Part shown: piece after piece, positions 8,428 through 17,375 of the stretch
Position numbering within the stretch: the first letter of the stretch is position 1
How the letters are laid out: each line of letters begins with the position of its first letter
Source of the DNA: Bacillota bacterium
Lineage (GTDB): Bacteria; Bacillota; Clostridia; Lutisporales; Lutisporaceae
Length of the DNA stretch: 41,822 nt
Reading direction: 5' to 3'
Assembly: GCA_022706825.1 (NCBI GenBank)
Contig: JAKJBU010000007.1
Location: 1 to 41,822 of the forward strand
The notes under the pieces: generated by a model
Database searches by the model: none
Told to the model about the DNA's origin: nothing
The model's input: the letters and a program-made list of their open reading frames with translations, nothing else
Made by a program: the position numbers and the translations under genes

Positions 8428-8528
8428 AGAATGCGACGGGGACACGGGGACGTTTCGCGTGTCCCACTGGAAGTGGGACAGGGGAAACGTCCCCATGTCC
8501 CCGCGTCCCCATGTCCCCGCCGCATTCT
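8428..8528. repeat. Palindromic GC-rich repeat, copy B
   Basis: Outer arms AGAATGCG (8428-8435) and CGCATTCT (8521-8528) enclose GGGGACACGGGGACGTTTCG, a central hairpin CCCACTGGAAGTGGG and GGGGAAACGTCCCC. The right side carries an extra duplicated GTCCCCATGTCCCCG unit. It lies between the start of the DUF512 gene and the stop of phoU, where the hairpin could also end the pst-phoU transcript, although no T-run is present. Confidence 0.92.
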
Positions 8529-8572
8529 TCTTCTGTTGTGCAATAAAAAGAATACTTTGCCGAAATATCCTT

Positions 8573-9229
8573 TTACTCATTTAAATTCACATGTTCACTT
8601 GTTACTGTATGAATGATGCGCTCACATATATTTGTCACATGATCGCATATTCTTTCAAGATACCTGCTTATAAGAAGGAAATAAGTAGCTTGGTGAACGG
8701 TCCTGGGATCCTCCATCATAATAAACAACAGCTCTCTGAAAATTTGTTTATACAGCCCGTCTACCTCATCATCAAGCTTTGCAATTTCATGGGCTTGGGA
8801 AGTATCCAGATGTACATATGCATCTATAGCCCCTTTTACCATTCTTACTGCAATTTCTGCCATTCTGGGTATATCTATAAGCTCTTTTATATACTTTTCA
8901 TGCTGAAGCTTAATTGTTATTTTTGCAATATCCACTGCATAATCTGCTATTCTCTCAAGGTCTGTAATTATCTTAAGTGCTGTGGCAATTACCCTTAAAT
9001 CCCTGGCAAGGGGGGATTGCAGTGCTATGAGCTTGATACACTTGTCCTCCACTACATACTCCATGGTATCTATTTCATCATCATCATCAATGACCTTCTG
9101 CGCCAACTCTGCATCCTGAGCCTTAAGAGCCTTTACGGAGTTTCCAAGTATCTCCTCAACCATACTGCTCATTTTCAGGAGCAATACCTGCAGCTCCTGC
9201 AATTCCTGGTCAAAATAATTACGTGTCAT
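8573..9229 (-). CDS. phoU: PhoU, phosphate signalling protein
   Basis: 218 residues from the chosen start; family length about 220. PhoU is a helical, metal-binding cytoplasmic protein that links the PstSCAB transporter to the PhoR kinase and represses the Pho response when phosphate is plentiful. The two repeated PhoU three-helix units are visible, with D(E/D)xxD/E motifs (DDDDEIDTMEYVVEDKCIKL and LDDEVDGLYKQIFRELL) and the conserved arginine-containing PLARDLRVI and ISRYLERICDHVTNI. ATG at 9229 sits seven bases after GGAGG; the GTG two codons earlier is too close to it. It is the last gene of the pst operon. Confidence 0.95.
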   Translation of the reverse strand: MTRNYFDQELQELQVLLLKMSSMVEEILGNSVKALKAQDAELAQKVIDDDDEIDTMEYVVEDKCIKLIALQSPLARDLRVIATALKIITDLERIADYAVDIAKITIKLQHEKYIKELIDIPRMAEIAVRMVKGAIDAYVHLDTSQAHEIAKLDDEVDGLYKQIFRELLFIMMEDPRTVHQATYFLLISRYLERICDHVTNICERIIHTVTSEHVNLNE

Positions 9230-9259
9230 CCTCACACCTCCATTTCAATTACTCACTGT

Positions 9260-10012
9260 TTATCCGAATCTTCCTGTTATATAATCCTCTGTTCTTTTAT
9301 CTCTCGGTTTATAGAACACGTTCTCCGTCAAATCACATTCCACTATCTCTCCATTGAGGAAAAAAGCAGTATAGTCTGAAATACGGCCCGCCTGCTGCAT
9401 GTTGTGTGTTACGATTACTACTGTATAGTCCTTTTTAAGCTGCTCCATCAAATCCTCAATCTTAAGGGTTGAACCCGGATCAAGTGCTGAGGTAGGCTCA
9501 TCCATAAGAAGTACCTCAGGTTCTACCGCAAGAACCCTGGCAATACACAGCCTTTGCTGCTGTCCCCCTGATAGCCCCAATGCTGACTTTTTTAGCCTGT
9601 CTTTTACTTCATCCCATATTGCAGCACTTTTAAGACTCTTTTCAACTATGTCATCCAGCTTTCTCCTGTCTCTAAGCCCGTGAACCCTGGGCCCGTATGC
9701 AACATTATCATAAACTGACATGGGAAAAGGATTGGGCTTCTGAAATACCATACCTACTCTTTTTCTTAATTCTATCACATCATATTTTTGAATATCAGCA
9801 CCATCAAGAGAAATCTTCCCACTGATTCTTACACCGTCAATAAGATCATTCATCCTGTTAAGGGTTCTCAAAAATGTAGATTTACCACATCCTGAGGGTC
9901 CTATGAGAGCCGTGACGGCATTTCTTGCTATATTTATATCAACATTTTTCAGAGCATGGAAATCTGTATAATACAAGTTCAGTTTGCTGACCTCGATCTT
10001 GTTTTCTGCCAT
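9260..10012 (-). CDS. pstB: Phosphate ABC transporter ATP-binding protein PstB
   Basis: About 250 residues. PstB is the ATPase of the high-affinity phosphate importer. Walker [10 protein letters not shown], the Q-loop in [11 protein letters not shown] (the PNPFP segment is diagnostic of PstB), signature LSGGQQQR, Walker [14 protein letters not shown] and the switch histidine in VIVTHN are all present. The second ATG (10012) is preferred because the first one (10018) directly touches the GGGGG of the ribosome binding site. It lies 15 bases after pstA. Confidence 0.97.
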   Translation of the reverse strand: MAENKIEVSKLNLYYTDFHALKNVDINIARNAVTALIGPSGCGKSTFLRTLNRMNDLIDGVRISGKISLDGADIQKYDVIELRKRVGMVFQKPNPFPMSVYDNVAYGPRVHGLRDRRKLDDIVEKSLKSAAIWDEVKDRLKKSALGLSGGQQQRLCIARVLAVEPEVLLMDEPTSALDPGSTLKIEDLMEQLKKDYTVVIVTHNMQQAGRISDYTAFFLNGEIVECDLTENVFYKPRDKRTEDYITGRFG

Positions 10013-10027
10013 TTTCATCCCCCTTTG

Positions 10028-10894
10028 CTAAGACCTTATAAATTGCTTTATCAGCCTGTTGGCTGTAAAGTTTATTATAAGCACAGTTATTATTAATACA
10101 GTAGCAGTTGCATACATATTACTCTTTGATAATCCTTCGGATGCCAGTATATAAAGGTGTACCGCCATAGTCCTTCCGGGCCTCCATATTGAATTGGGCA
10201 ATCCTAAGGAGCTTCCTGCCGTGTATATCACTGCTGCTGTCTCTCCTACCACCCTGCCTATGCCCAATATGACTCCTGTAAGTATTCCCGGGATCGCAGC
10301 GGGCAGAACCACTTTATATATTGTCTGCCATTTTGTTGCTCCCAATGCAAGGCTGCCTTCCCTATAAGACATTGGAACCATTTTTATAGACTCCTCTGCT
10401 GTTCTTATTATTGTAGGAAGTATCATAAATGTAAGTGTAAGCCCTCCGGATACCATGGAATACCTGAATTTCAGGAACACAACAAAGAAAACATACCCAA
10501 AAAGGCCGAAAATTATGGAAGGAATTCCTGCCAGTGTCTCGGTTCCAAACCTTATCAGCCTTATGACAGGGCCCTCTTTGGCATATTCAGTAAGGAATAT
10601 TGCTGCGCATATGCCTATAGGGGCTGCAATTAACAGCGAGAATAATGCCAGATATACTGTTGTTATTATAATAGAAAATATACCGCCATCCTTACCCATG
10701 TTTGCAGGCTCCTGGGTCAGGAACTCAATGCTCAAATGGCCGATTCCGTTTACCAGCACGCTTCCAACTATAGCTATCAGCACAGTCACAGTTATGATCG
10801 CCGCTGCCCACAGGAATAAAAACGCTATTTTCTCATTCTTTCTGATTCTATTCACACTGCTTGATGTAATGTTCGATTCAGTCACTTTATTCAC
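10028..10894 (-). CDS. pstA: Phosphate ABC transporter permease PstA
   Basis: 288 residues with about six membrane segments; the first is at about 24-48 (FLFLWAAAIITVTVLIAIVG). The permease EAA-type loop reads SYREGSLALGATKWQTIYKVVLPAAIPGILTG, and the GRVVGETAAVIYTAG segment is typical of PstA. It forms the membrane channel with PstC. The GTG start lies inside the end of pstC (8-base overlap), so translation is coupled. Confidence 0.96.
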   Translation of the reverse strand: MNKVTESNITSSSVNRIRKNEKIAFLFLWAAAIITVTVLIAIVGSVLVNGIGHLSIEFLTQEPANMGKDGGIFSIIITTVYLALFSLLIAAPIGICAAIFLTEYAKEGPVIRLIRFGTETLAGIPSIIFGLFGYVFFVVFLKFRYSMVSGGLTLTFMILPTIIRTAEESIKMVPMSYREGSLALGATKWQTIYKVVLPAAIPGILTGVILGIGRVVGETAAVIYTAGSSLGLPNSIWRPGRTMAVHLYILASEGLSKSNMYATATVLIITVLIINFTANRLIKQFIRS

Positions 10895-11735
10895 CTGCCT
10901 TCTTGGGAATAAGGTTTGCAGCTATATTAAGCAGCATGATAAAAACAAAAAGTACAATGCCGGTTGCAAATAAAGCCTGCTGATGCTCTCCGCCGGCATA
11001 GCCCATTTCAATACCTATGTTGCCTGTAAGAGTTCTTACCGGTGATAATATGCTATCAGGCATAACGGGACTGTTGCCTACTATCATTATTACTGCCATT
11101 GTCTCTCCTATAGCTCTGCCCATTCCCAGTATCACTCCGGCAATTATACCTGATCTGGCAGCAGGTACTATGACATTTTTTATGGACTGCCAATGAGAGG
11201 ATCCCAAGGACAAGGATGCCTCCTTATAATCTCCCGGTACTGACCTTATGGCACTTTCAGAAACATTGATTATTGTAGGCAGAATCATTACTGCCAAAAC
11301 TATGCTCCCTGCCAGAACGCTGAAGCCCTGATTATTGAACACTTTTCTGATGAAGGGAACAATTACTGACAGTCCATACAATCCATAAATAACTGAAGGT
11401 ATTCCCGCCAGCAATTCAATTCCGGGCCTGAGGATTCCTGCTATTCTAGGCTTTGCCAGCTCTGCCAGGAATATTGCACAGCCGATTCCTATCGGGACCC
11501 CCAGCACCAGTGCCCCTGCTGTAACGAGCAATGACCCCACAATCATAGGATATATCCCATAGACTCCTTGTGTTGGTGCCCACCTATTACCTGAAAGGAA
11601 ATCCAATAATCCGACCTTGCGAATCACAGGATATCCCTCGCTGATTATAAAGTATGAAATCAGTATAACTCCAAGCACGGCTATTATGGCGCTGATAAAA
11701 AGTACCAACTGTATCACCCGTTCATAAGCCTTCAT
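10887..11735 (-). CDS. pstC: Phosphate ABC transporter permease PstC
   Basis: 282 residues, six membrane segments. The first segment is at about 8-32; the cytoplasmic EAA loop reads DYKEASLSLGSSHWQSIKNVIVPAARSGIIAG, and GRAIGETMAVIMIVGN is typical of PstC. It is paired with PstA in the importer. The ATG start follows a GAGGAG box, 20 bases after pstS. The C-terminus overlaps the start of pstA. Confidence 0.96.
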   Translation of the reverse strand: MKAYERVIQLVLFISAIIAVLGVILISYFIISEGYPVIRKVGLLDFLSGNRWAPTQGVYGIYPMIVGSLLVTAGALVLGVPIGIGCAIFLAELAKPRIAGILRPGIELLAGIPSVIYGLYGLSVIVPFIRKVFNNQGFSVLAGSIVLAVMILPTIINVSESAIRSVPGDYKEASLSLGSSHWQSIKNVIVPAARSGIIAGVILGMGRAIGETMAVIMIVGNSPVMPDSILSPVRTLTGNIGIEMGYAGGEHQQALFATGIVLFVFIMLLNIAANLIPKKAGE

Positions 11736-11755
11736 ATTTGCTCCTCTTTTCCGTC

Positions 11756-12610
11756 CTATTTCACAGCCTTAAGATAATTATGCCCACTGACAACCGTTTG
11801 TCCTTCTTCGCTTATTATGAAATCAAGGAATGCTTTGGCAAGCCCTGTCGGTTCTGCCTGTGTGAGCATCAGAAAAGGCCTCGATATCTTGTATTCTCCG
11901 GCATATATGTTTTCTTCAGTACATGCCTTTCCGTCCACACTTATCAGCTTTATGTCCGTATTTTCTTTTGCCGATCCGAAGGAAGCATAGCCTATGGCAT
12001 TGGGATCCCCCGCTACCGTTGTAATAACCGCACCTGTGGAACCCTGTGTTATTGCTGAAGCAACAGTCCTGTCGCCTTCTGACTTGCTTTCAACTTTGGT
12101 TAGCTCTATAAATGCTCCTCTTGTACCGGAACCTTCTTCTCTGGTTACAACCGTTATTTTCCCTTCTTTCCCTCCTACTTCCTTCCAGTCTGTGATTTCT
12201 CCGGTGTATATCTTGAGTATCTGCTCCATTGAAAGGCCTTGTATTTCATTTGTGGGATTTACTATTACTGCTATACCATCAACAGCTATTTTAAATTCCT
12301 TTAATGATTTTTCTTCGGGCTTGAGTTCCCTCGAAGACATTCCGATATCTACAACTCCGTCAGCAGCCGATTTTATACCTACACCTGAGCCGCCGCCCTG
12401 TATGTCTATCGTTGCATCGGGATTTTTTTCTTTAAATGCTTTTGCAAGTTCTTCAGCCAGCGGCTGCACCGATGTTGAACCGTTTAATGTTATACTTTCA
12501 CCCAAACCATTAGCTGCGGGTTCCTTTGTTTCTGCCGGTGCGCATCCTGTTAAAGCACCTATAAGCAATACTGCTGCGCAAATGGATGCAAGTGTTTTCT
12601 TAATTCTCAT
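11756..12610 (-). CDS. pstS: Phosphate-binding lipoprotein PstS
   Basis: 284 residues. The N-terminus is a lipoprotein signal peptide with lipobox LTGC (Cys23), placing the protein on the outside of the membrane. Phosphate-binding motifs are visible: NGSTSVQPLAEELAKAF, QGGGSGVGIKSAADG, GMSSRELK, and REEGSGTRGAF. It captures inorganic phosphate for PstCAB. The ATG has AAGGAGG about 10 bases upstream. It is the first gene of the pst operon and is directly preceded by the Pho-box promoter. Confidence 0.97.
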   Translation of the reverse strand: MRIKKTLASICAAVLLIGALTGCAPAETKEPAANGLGESITLNGSTSVQPLAEELAKAFKEKNPDATIDIQGGGSGVGIKSAADGVVDIGMSSRELKPEEKSLKEFKIAVDGIAVIVNPTNEIQGLSMEQILKIYTGEITDWKEVGGKEGKITVVTREEGSGTRGAFIELTKVESKSEGDRTVASAITQGSTGAVITTVAGDPNAIGYASFGSAKENTDIKLISVDGKACTEENIYAGEYKISRPFLMLTQAEPTGLAKAFLDFIISEEGQTVVSGHNYLKAVK

Positions 12611-12664
12611 CCTAATAAATCCTCCTTAACCTTCATCGTATTATTTTTTTCTTATCACAATTAG

Positions 12665-12729
12665 AATATACAACAGTACTGTTAACATTAAATAAAGGTA
12701 TGGTAAAAGAAATATTAAGCAATTGTTAA
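12665..12729 (-). promoter_or_regulatory. PhoP-controlled promoter (five-hexamer Pho box) of the pst operon
   Basis: On the minus strand five TTAACA-like hexamers are spaced by exactly five bases: TTAACA (12729-12724), TTAATA (12718-12713), TTTACC (12707-12702), TTTATT (12696-12691) and TTAACA (12685-12680). An 11-bp repeat of TT(A/T/C)A(C/T)A is the known PhoP-binding pattern of Bacillus. A -10 candidate TATATT (12670-12665) follows nine bases later, with no good -35, as expected for an activated promoter. It reads into pstS. Confidence 0.88.
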
Positions 12730-12741
12730 TTTCATGTAAAA

Positions 12742-12765
12742 AAAAACCGCAAAATTGCGGTTTTT
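12742..12765 (-). terminator. Terminator after phoR
   Basis: AACCGCAA and TTGCGGTT form the stem with a short AA loop; on the minus strand it ends in a run of nine T residues. It follows the phoR stop codon at once and separates phoPR transcription from the pst promoter. Confidence 0.88.
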
Positions 12766-12766
12766 A

Positions 12767-14536
12767 TCATTCCATAGGCAGTATTATTCTGAACTCAGTG
12801 CCTTTTCCTACTTCGCTGGTTACTTCTATCTCACCATTGAAAAGTATTACTATATGTTTCACTATTGCAAGTCCAAGTCCGGTACCTCCTATCGATCTGG
12901 ATCTTGCTTTGTCCACCCTGTAAAACCTTTCAAAAAGCCTTGGTATATGCTGCTTTGGTATTCCAATACCATTATCTTTTACTTTTATAATCAGCTTGTC
13001 TAAATCAGCATTATGTGATTGCTTATATGCCTCTATACTCACTTTCCCATTTTCAGGAGTATATTTTACTGCATTGTCTATCAGGTTTATCAGCATCTGC
13101 TTGAACTTGTCCCCATCACCGCAAATACTTCCAAGCCCCTCCTGAATCTTCGCAGACAGTTCAATATTCTTCTTGTCACTCTGGCTTTTCAGTACTGACA
13201 TAACTTCTACTACAGCCTTTTCTATATCTATTTTTTTTCTTACAGTCTTTGTTTTTTTCTGTTCCAGTTCGGATAAGGACAGTATATCGTTAATAAGCCT
13301 GTAAAGCCTGTCTGCTTCATCCTCAATTATATTTAAAAACCTTATTGCATCCTGTTTATCATCAAAATCAAATGATTTAAGTGTCTCTGTAAACCCCTTT
13401 ATGGATGTTAAAGGGGTTTTGAGTTCATGAGAAACATTGGCAATAAATTCCGTCCTGACTCTTTCCAGCTTTCTAAGCTCAGTTACGTCCTGTATGGTTA
13501 TAATAATTCCTTCAATACCATTTTCACCATTCTGCTTTATAGAATTGGCATAAAGCTTCAATATTTTTTCATTGGAGTCATCAAAGTTTACCTCTGTACT
13601 AAAAAACTCTTTGTTCATTAATATTTTTTTCAGATAATTATCAATGGAATTGTTCCTTACAACCTGAAGGATATGCTTTCCTGTGACCTCTCTGTCGGTA
13701 ATCCCCAGGAGGCTCTCTGCCACATGGTTTATAAATAGTATTTTTTCTGAATTGTCTATTGCTATTATTCCATTTATCATACTGGACATTATAGATTCAA
13801 GCTTTATATTCTTATCCTGCAGGCTGGTTATAGTGTCCCTCAGCTTTGATGCCATGTCATTTATGGAATCTGCCAATATACCTATTTCATTCCGGCTTGT
13901 AATGTTAATCCGTCTGTCGAACTGCCCTTTTGCAATTCTTGATGCGGTATACGTAATCTCCTTAACCGGCTTGGTTATATTCATCGCCATTTTATATCCA
14001 AGCACTGAAGCTACAAAAATACCTATTAGTACTGCAATGAAGACATTGATATACAAACTATTAAGCATATTTTTAACTTCATAGAGCGGTTTCGACAGCC
14101 TCACGGCTCCAATTATGCTGCTCCCTTTCAAAATAGGCTGTGCCACATATATAAAATCCACACTAAGAGTACTGCTATACCTTATAGAACTTCCTGCCTC
14201 GCCCTTTAAAGCTGCTGCAATCTCAGGTCTTCCGGCATGATTTTCCATTTCAGAGTATTCCTTATCGGTATCAATAATTACATTGCCCATAGCATCTACT
14301 ATTGTTATTCGCGAGCTGGCAGTCTGTTTTATCTTACCGACATAAATGCCTATATCGTTGCTGTTGTTTATTAAGCTTTCCCCCAGAAGCTCCCTTACAA
14401 GAGCGGCTTCTGTTGTAAGACTTTTCTCAATATCACTGAGAAGGTTTTTTTTCACTATTCTTGCAGACAATAAACCTGAAATGATCACTCCCAGAAGAAG
14501 TACAACGACAATATTAAAAAAAATTTTTCGCTGCAT
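12767..14536 (-). CDS. phoR: PhoR, membrane sensor histidine kinase of the phosphate response
   Basis: 589 residues. Two membrane segments (about 7-27 and 161-181) flank an extracytoplasmic domain of about 130 residues. Then come HAMP (182-234), PAS (245-352, ending with TIQDVTELRKLE), HisKA with phospho-acceptor His370 in NVSHELKTPL, and HATPase (about 470-588) with the N box NLIDNAVKY, DNGIGIP, and GGTGLGL. This is the classical Gram-positive PhoR layout. It starts two bases after the phoP stop and is co-transcribed with it. Presence of PhoP, PhoU and Pst beside it makes the assignment firm. Confidence 0.94.
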   Translation of the reverse strand: MQRKIFFNIVVVLLLGVIISGLLSARIVKKNLLSDIEKSLTTEAALVRELLGESLINNSNDIGIYVGKIKQTASSRITIVDAMGNVIIDTDKEYSEMENHAGRPEIAAALKGEAGSSIRYSSTLSVDFIYVAQPILKGSSIIGAVRLSKPLYEVKNMLNSLYINVFIAVLIGIFVASVLGYKMAMNITKPVKEITYTASRIAKGQFDRRINITSRNEIGILADSINDMASKLRDTITSLQDKNIKLESIMSSMINGIIAIDNSEKILFINHVAESLLGITDREVTGKHILQVVRNNSIDNYLKKILMNKEFFSTEVNFDDSNEKILKLYANSIKQNGENGIEGIIITIQDVTELRKLERVRTEFIANVSHELKTPLTSIKGFTETLKSFDFDDKQDAIRFLNIIEDEADRLYRLINDILSLSELEQKKTKTVRKKIDIEKAVVEVMSVLKSQSDKKNIELSAKIQEGLGSICGDGDKFKQMLINLIDNAVKYTPENGKVSIEAYKQSHNADLDKLIIKVKDNGIGIPKQHIPRLFERFYRVDKARSRSIGGTGLGLAIVKHIVILFNGEIEVTSEVGKGTEFRIILPME

Positions 14537-14538
14537 TA

Positions 14539-15258
14539 TTATTCACCTTCACTTATGAATCTATAGCCTACACCCCTTATAGTCTCAATCATCCGGCCGC
14601 TGCCTTCATCATCATTAAGCTTCTGCCTTACATGCCTGATATGAACATCAACAGTTCTTGTATCACCCATATATTCATATCCCCATATTTTATCCAACAA
14701 AAAATCCCTTGTCAAAACCTTACCCTTATTCTCTACAAGCATTTTCAAAAGCTCGAATTCTTTAAGGGTCAGTGTAATTTTTTCATTGTTTTTCCTTACT
14801 TCAAATTTTTCGCCGTCTATTTCAATACCTCTTGCTTTGAAGATTTTACATTTTTCATCTTTGTCGGGCGCATCGCTGCTTTCATCGTCCGATCTCCTCA
14901 TTGCAGCTCTTATTCTCGCAATGAGTTCCTTTATGCTGAAAGGCTTTGTAATATAGTCATCAGCTCCCAGCTCCAGGCCCAATATCTTGTCCAGCTCTTC
15001 ACTCTTTGCTGTTAGCATGAATATAGGAACCCTTCTTGTTGCTTTTTGCATTCTTAACCTCTTGCATACCTCCAAACCGTCAAGTCCGGGCAGCATAAGG
15101 TCAAGCAGTATCAGGTCAGGCACTTGGTCAAGAGCTTTCTGAAGTCCGTCTATGCCATTATCTGAAATAGTAACAATATACCCGTTCTTTTCCAGGTTAT
15201 ACCTAAGAAGTTCTTGAATATTTGCTTCATCCTCTATAATAAGTATCTTCCGGTTCAT
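14539..15258 (-). CDS. phoP: PhoP, OmpR-type response regulator of the phosphate response
   Basis: 239 residues from ATG 15258. The receiver domain has the acidic pair Glu9/Asp10, phospho-acceptor Asp53 (LLDLMLPG) and the conserved Lys in ITKPF. The C-terminal winged helix contains LTLKEFELLKMLVENKGKV and TRTVDVHIRHVRQKL. A longer frame to 15360 runs inside pgeF and lacks family homology at its N-terminus. The preferred ATG shares one base with the pgeF stop (TGATG) and has AAGGAGG ten bases upstream, so it is coupled to pgeF. It probably acts on the Pho box before pstS. Confidence 0.95.
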   Translation of the reverse strand: MNRKILIIEDEANIQELLRYNLEKNGYIVTISDNGIDGLQKALDQVPDLILLDLMLPGLDGLEVCKRLRMQKATRRVPIFMLTAKSEELDKILGLELGADDYITKPFSIKELIARIRAAMRRSDDESSDAPDKDEKCKIFKARGIEIDGEKFEVRKNNEKITLTLKEFELLKMLVENKGKVLTRDFLLDKIWGYEYMGDTRTVDVHIRHVRQKLNDDEGSGRMIETIRGVGYRFISEGE

Positions 15259-16097
15259 CAGGTATCTTCCTCCTTCAGCTCCATTATTGCCGACATACTT
15301 CCCGTTCTGCCTTTGTCCCTCCTGTATGAAAAAAACAAATCCTCCCTGCATTTTGTGCATAATCCGCTGATTGTAATATTATTCTCCGGCACTCCCATTT
15401 CCATAAGAATCAGTTTATTGGCTTCCCACAGGTCAACCGTGTATTTCCCGTTCCCTATCGGTTTTATAATATGAGGCCGGGTGCCAAAGCTTTCGGCAAA
15501 CTGATCCGCTACCTCCTGTCCGACCTCAAAACACTCCGGGCCTATTGAAGGCCCTATCCCCACCAGGCAATCCCCGGGTTTTGTTCCATATACCTCCGTC
15601 ATCTGCCTTATTGTCTTTGCTCCTATTTTCAGCACCGTGCCCTTCCAGCCCGAATGCACAACTGCAATTGCTTTATTTTCTTTGTCAAGAAAGAAAAGCG
15701 GTACACAGTCGGCATAAAAGGTTATCAAGGGTATCCCCGGTATATTTGTCATTAACCCGTCCGTATTTCTTATATCCTTCGGTACGGATATACCTTTTCC
15801 CAAGTCTGCAATTGAAACAATCCTGATATTATCCTCGTGAGTCTGGTCGGAGAACACCAGATTCCTATAATCAATACCTATAGCTCCGCACACCAATTTC
15901 AGGTTCCTATGAACGTTTTCCACAGGATCCTCTTTATCATCGGAGGTATTAAGTGAATTGTATATGCCCCGGCTTACACCGCCTATCCTTGTAGTGAAGC
16001 AGTGCTTTACCATGCCGGTTTTTTCAAAGGCGGGTATTGTAAGATACGCTAATCCGTCTTTCATAACTGTTTTAAATACTTCTTTTATTTCTATCAC
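15258..16097 (-). CDS. pgeF: PgeF/YlmD-type purine nucleosidase-like protein (multicopper-oxidase-like fold)
   Basis: 279 residues. Members of this family (formerly laccase domain, YfiH/YlmD) act on purine nucleosides and are linked to peptidoglycan editing in E. coli. The metal-site residues are visible: His in SDQTHED, Cys in YADCVPL and His in VVHSGWKG. GTRIGGVSRGIYNSLN and the C-terminal CTKCREDLFFSYRRDKGRTG stretch are also typical. The start is uncertain: GTG at 16097 overlaps the GAGGTG box, and ATG at 16064 has only a weak box. In many Firmicutes it neighbours cell-division genes; here it precedes phoP and is translationally coupled to it. Confidence 0.9.
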   Translation of the reverse strand: MIEIKEVFKTVMKDGLAYLTIPAFEKTGMVKHCFTTRIGGVSRGIYNSLNTSDDKEDPVENVHRNLKLVCGAIGIDYRNLVFSDQTHEDNIRIVSIADLGKGISVPKDIRNTDGLMTNIPGIPLITFYADCVPLFFLDKENKAIAVVHSGWKGTVLKIGAKTIRQMTEVYGTKPGDCLVGIGPSIGPECFEVGQEVADQFAESFGTRPHIIKPIGNGKYTVDLWEANKLILMEMGVPENNITISGLCTKCREDLFFSYRRDKGRTGSMSAIMELKEEDT

Positions 16098-16116
16098 CTC
16101 TGAATATAATAATTAC

Positions 16117-16133
16117 TGCTAATGTTATGTTAA
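16117..16133 (-). promoter_or_regulatory. Possible short Pho box before pgeF-phoP-phoR
   Basis: On the minus strand TTAACA (16133-16128) and TTAGCA (16122-16117) are 11 bp apart in phase, as in the strong array before pstS. Only two good repeats are seen, and the -10 position is unclear, so autoregulation of phoPR from here is only a suggestion. Confidence 0.3.
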
Positions 16134-16147
16134 TATTATTCTGAGCT

Positions 16148-16783
16148 TTAATCAATAGAAAAAAGTTTTCGTTCCAATTCCCTGATTCTCTTCTCCAGTT
16201 CCCTGATTTCATCTTCAAGGGGATCAGGAATATCCGTATGGTTCAAATCAACATAGGTCTCGTCTATTCCTTCCCTTCCTACCACATGAGCAGGTACACC
16301 GACAGCCGTGCTGTTCGGAGGTATGCATCTCACCACTACTGCACCGGCTCCAATTTTTGCATTATGTCCTATTGATATTGGTCCAAGAATTTTAGCTCCT
16401 GAGCCGATTGTTACATTATTCCCTATGGTAGGGTGCCTCTTTCCCTTATCTTTTCCCGTGCCTCCCAAAGTAACCCCCTGATACAAGGTCACATCGTCAC
16501 CTATTTCAGTTGTCTCGCCTATAACTATTCCTGAACCGTGATCGATAAAAAACCTTCTTCCTATCGCAGCACCGGGGTGTATTTCTATTCCGGTAAAGAA
16601 TCTGCTTATTTGCGAAATCAGCCTTGCTGCGACATACCACCTCCTGCGATACAAGCCGTGAGCAATTCTGTGGCAAATAACCGCATGCAGGCCCGGATAA
16701 CACAATATAACCTCAAGATAACTTTTTGCAGCAGGATCTCTTTCAAATATTGTCCTTATGTCTTCCTTCAGTCGTCCAAACAT
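16148..16783 (-). CDS. cysE: Serine O-acetyltransferase CysE
   Basis: 211 residues from ATG 16783, which has AGGGTGG five bases upstream; a GTG three codons earlier lies inside that box. CysE makes O-acetylserine, the first step of cysteine synthesis. The N-terminal helical part ([20 protein letters not shown]) and the left-handed beta-helix hexapeptide region ([19 protein letters not shown] through [22 protein letters not shown]) are clear; catalytic His is in IDHGSG and GKRHPTIG. The C-terminus has a charged coiled tail ([18 protein letters not shown]). No cysK follows; pgeF is downstream. A T-box leader precedes it. Confidence 0.95.
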   Translation of the reverse strand: MFGRLKEDIRTIFERDPAAKSYLEVILCYPGLHAVICHRIAHGLYRRRWYVAARLISQISRFFTGIEIHPGAAIGRRFFIDHGSGIVIGETTEIGDDVTLYQGVTLGGTGKDKGKRHPTIGNNVTIGSGAKILGPISIGHNAKIGAGAVVVRCIPPNSTAVGVPAHVVGREGIDETYVDLNHTDIPDPLEDEIRELEKRIRELERKLFSID

Positions 16784-16820
16784 TATTACCACCCTTTTAC
16801 TATAGATTTTTGGTTTACGG

Positions 16821-17060
16821 AAACAAAAGCCCCTTTACACATACATACATATGTATAAAGAGGCATAAAGTGCGGTTCCACTCTTTTATTACTTTTTAAG
16901 GATACTAACATATCCCTGCACTGTAACGGGTGCTCCCGTAATATCCTACTTAAGCCTTTGTTTTGCCTTGTTCGGTCAAAAGCTCCCGGACGCACTTTCA
17001 GCACTAATCACTAAGGCTGCTTTCAGCTATCGGAGCAATCCGGTGCAGCCTCTCTCTGAA
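16821..17060 (-). ncRNA. T-box leader of cysE (cysteine-tRNA responsive)
   Basis: On the minus strand the T-box core AAGAGTGGAACCGCAC lies at 16885-16870. It is followed by a terminator stem (GCCTCTTTA ... TAAAGGGGC, 16864-16829) with a TTTTGTTT tail. The leader begins with AGAGAGAGG (stem I base, near 17057). A TGC in CTGAAAGTGCG on the upstream side could be the cysteine specifier. T-boxes sense uncharged tRNA and allow read-through; a cysteine specificity fits the gene. Confidence 0.88.
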
Positions 17061-17063
17061 GAA

Positions 17064-17092
17064 ATATTTGTGTGCCTACACTTTCCGTTCAA
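17064..17092 (-). promoter_or_regulatory. Probable SigA promoter of cysE T-box transcript
   Basis: On the minus strand TTGAAC (17092-17087), 17-base spacer, AAATAT (17069-17064). The start point would fall just before the AGAGAG base of the T-box stem I. Confidence 0.5.
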
Positions 17093-17375
17093 AGCCTTTT
17101 CTTAATTCCTACCATTTTGGTATGATATAATAATAATCCAGATTTACATAACTGTCAAGATGTATTTTAATATTTCATTCAACGATTATTAGAGCACTCA
17201 AAAATATTTTGTGCGAAAAATCCAGCATTTCAATTAAATGGTAATGCAATCCACTATTTACATCCATTTACATTTATGTTAAACTGTATTTACAGGCATT
17301 TTGCAGATTTGCTGCAAGGTGCCTTGTTGTATTATATTTTTATTTACCATTTAATGTAATATTTAGGAGGTATTA
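17093..17375. other. AT-rich intergenic region between cysE T-box and gre-like gene
   Basis: No convincing ORF or stable RNA fold was seen. The divergent promoters for cysE (left) and the gre-like gene (right) must lie here. TTGCTG with TATATT 18 bases later, around 17310-17340, is a weak candidate for the rightward one. Confidence 0.5.

Noticed and set aside
8428-8528. GGGGACA repeats as a CRISPR array
   Set aside because: The repeats are palindromic units in single scattered copies without regular spacers or cas genes.
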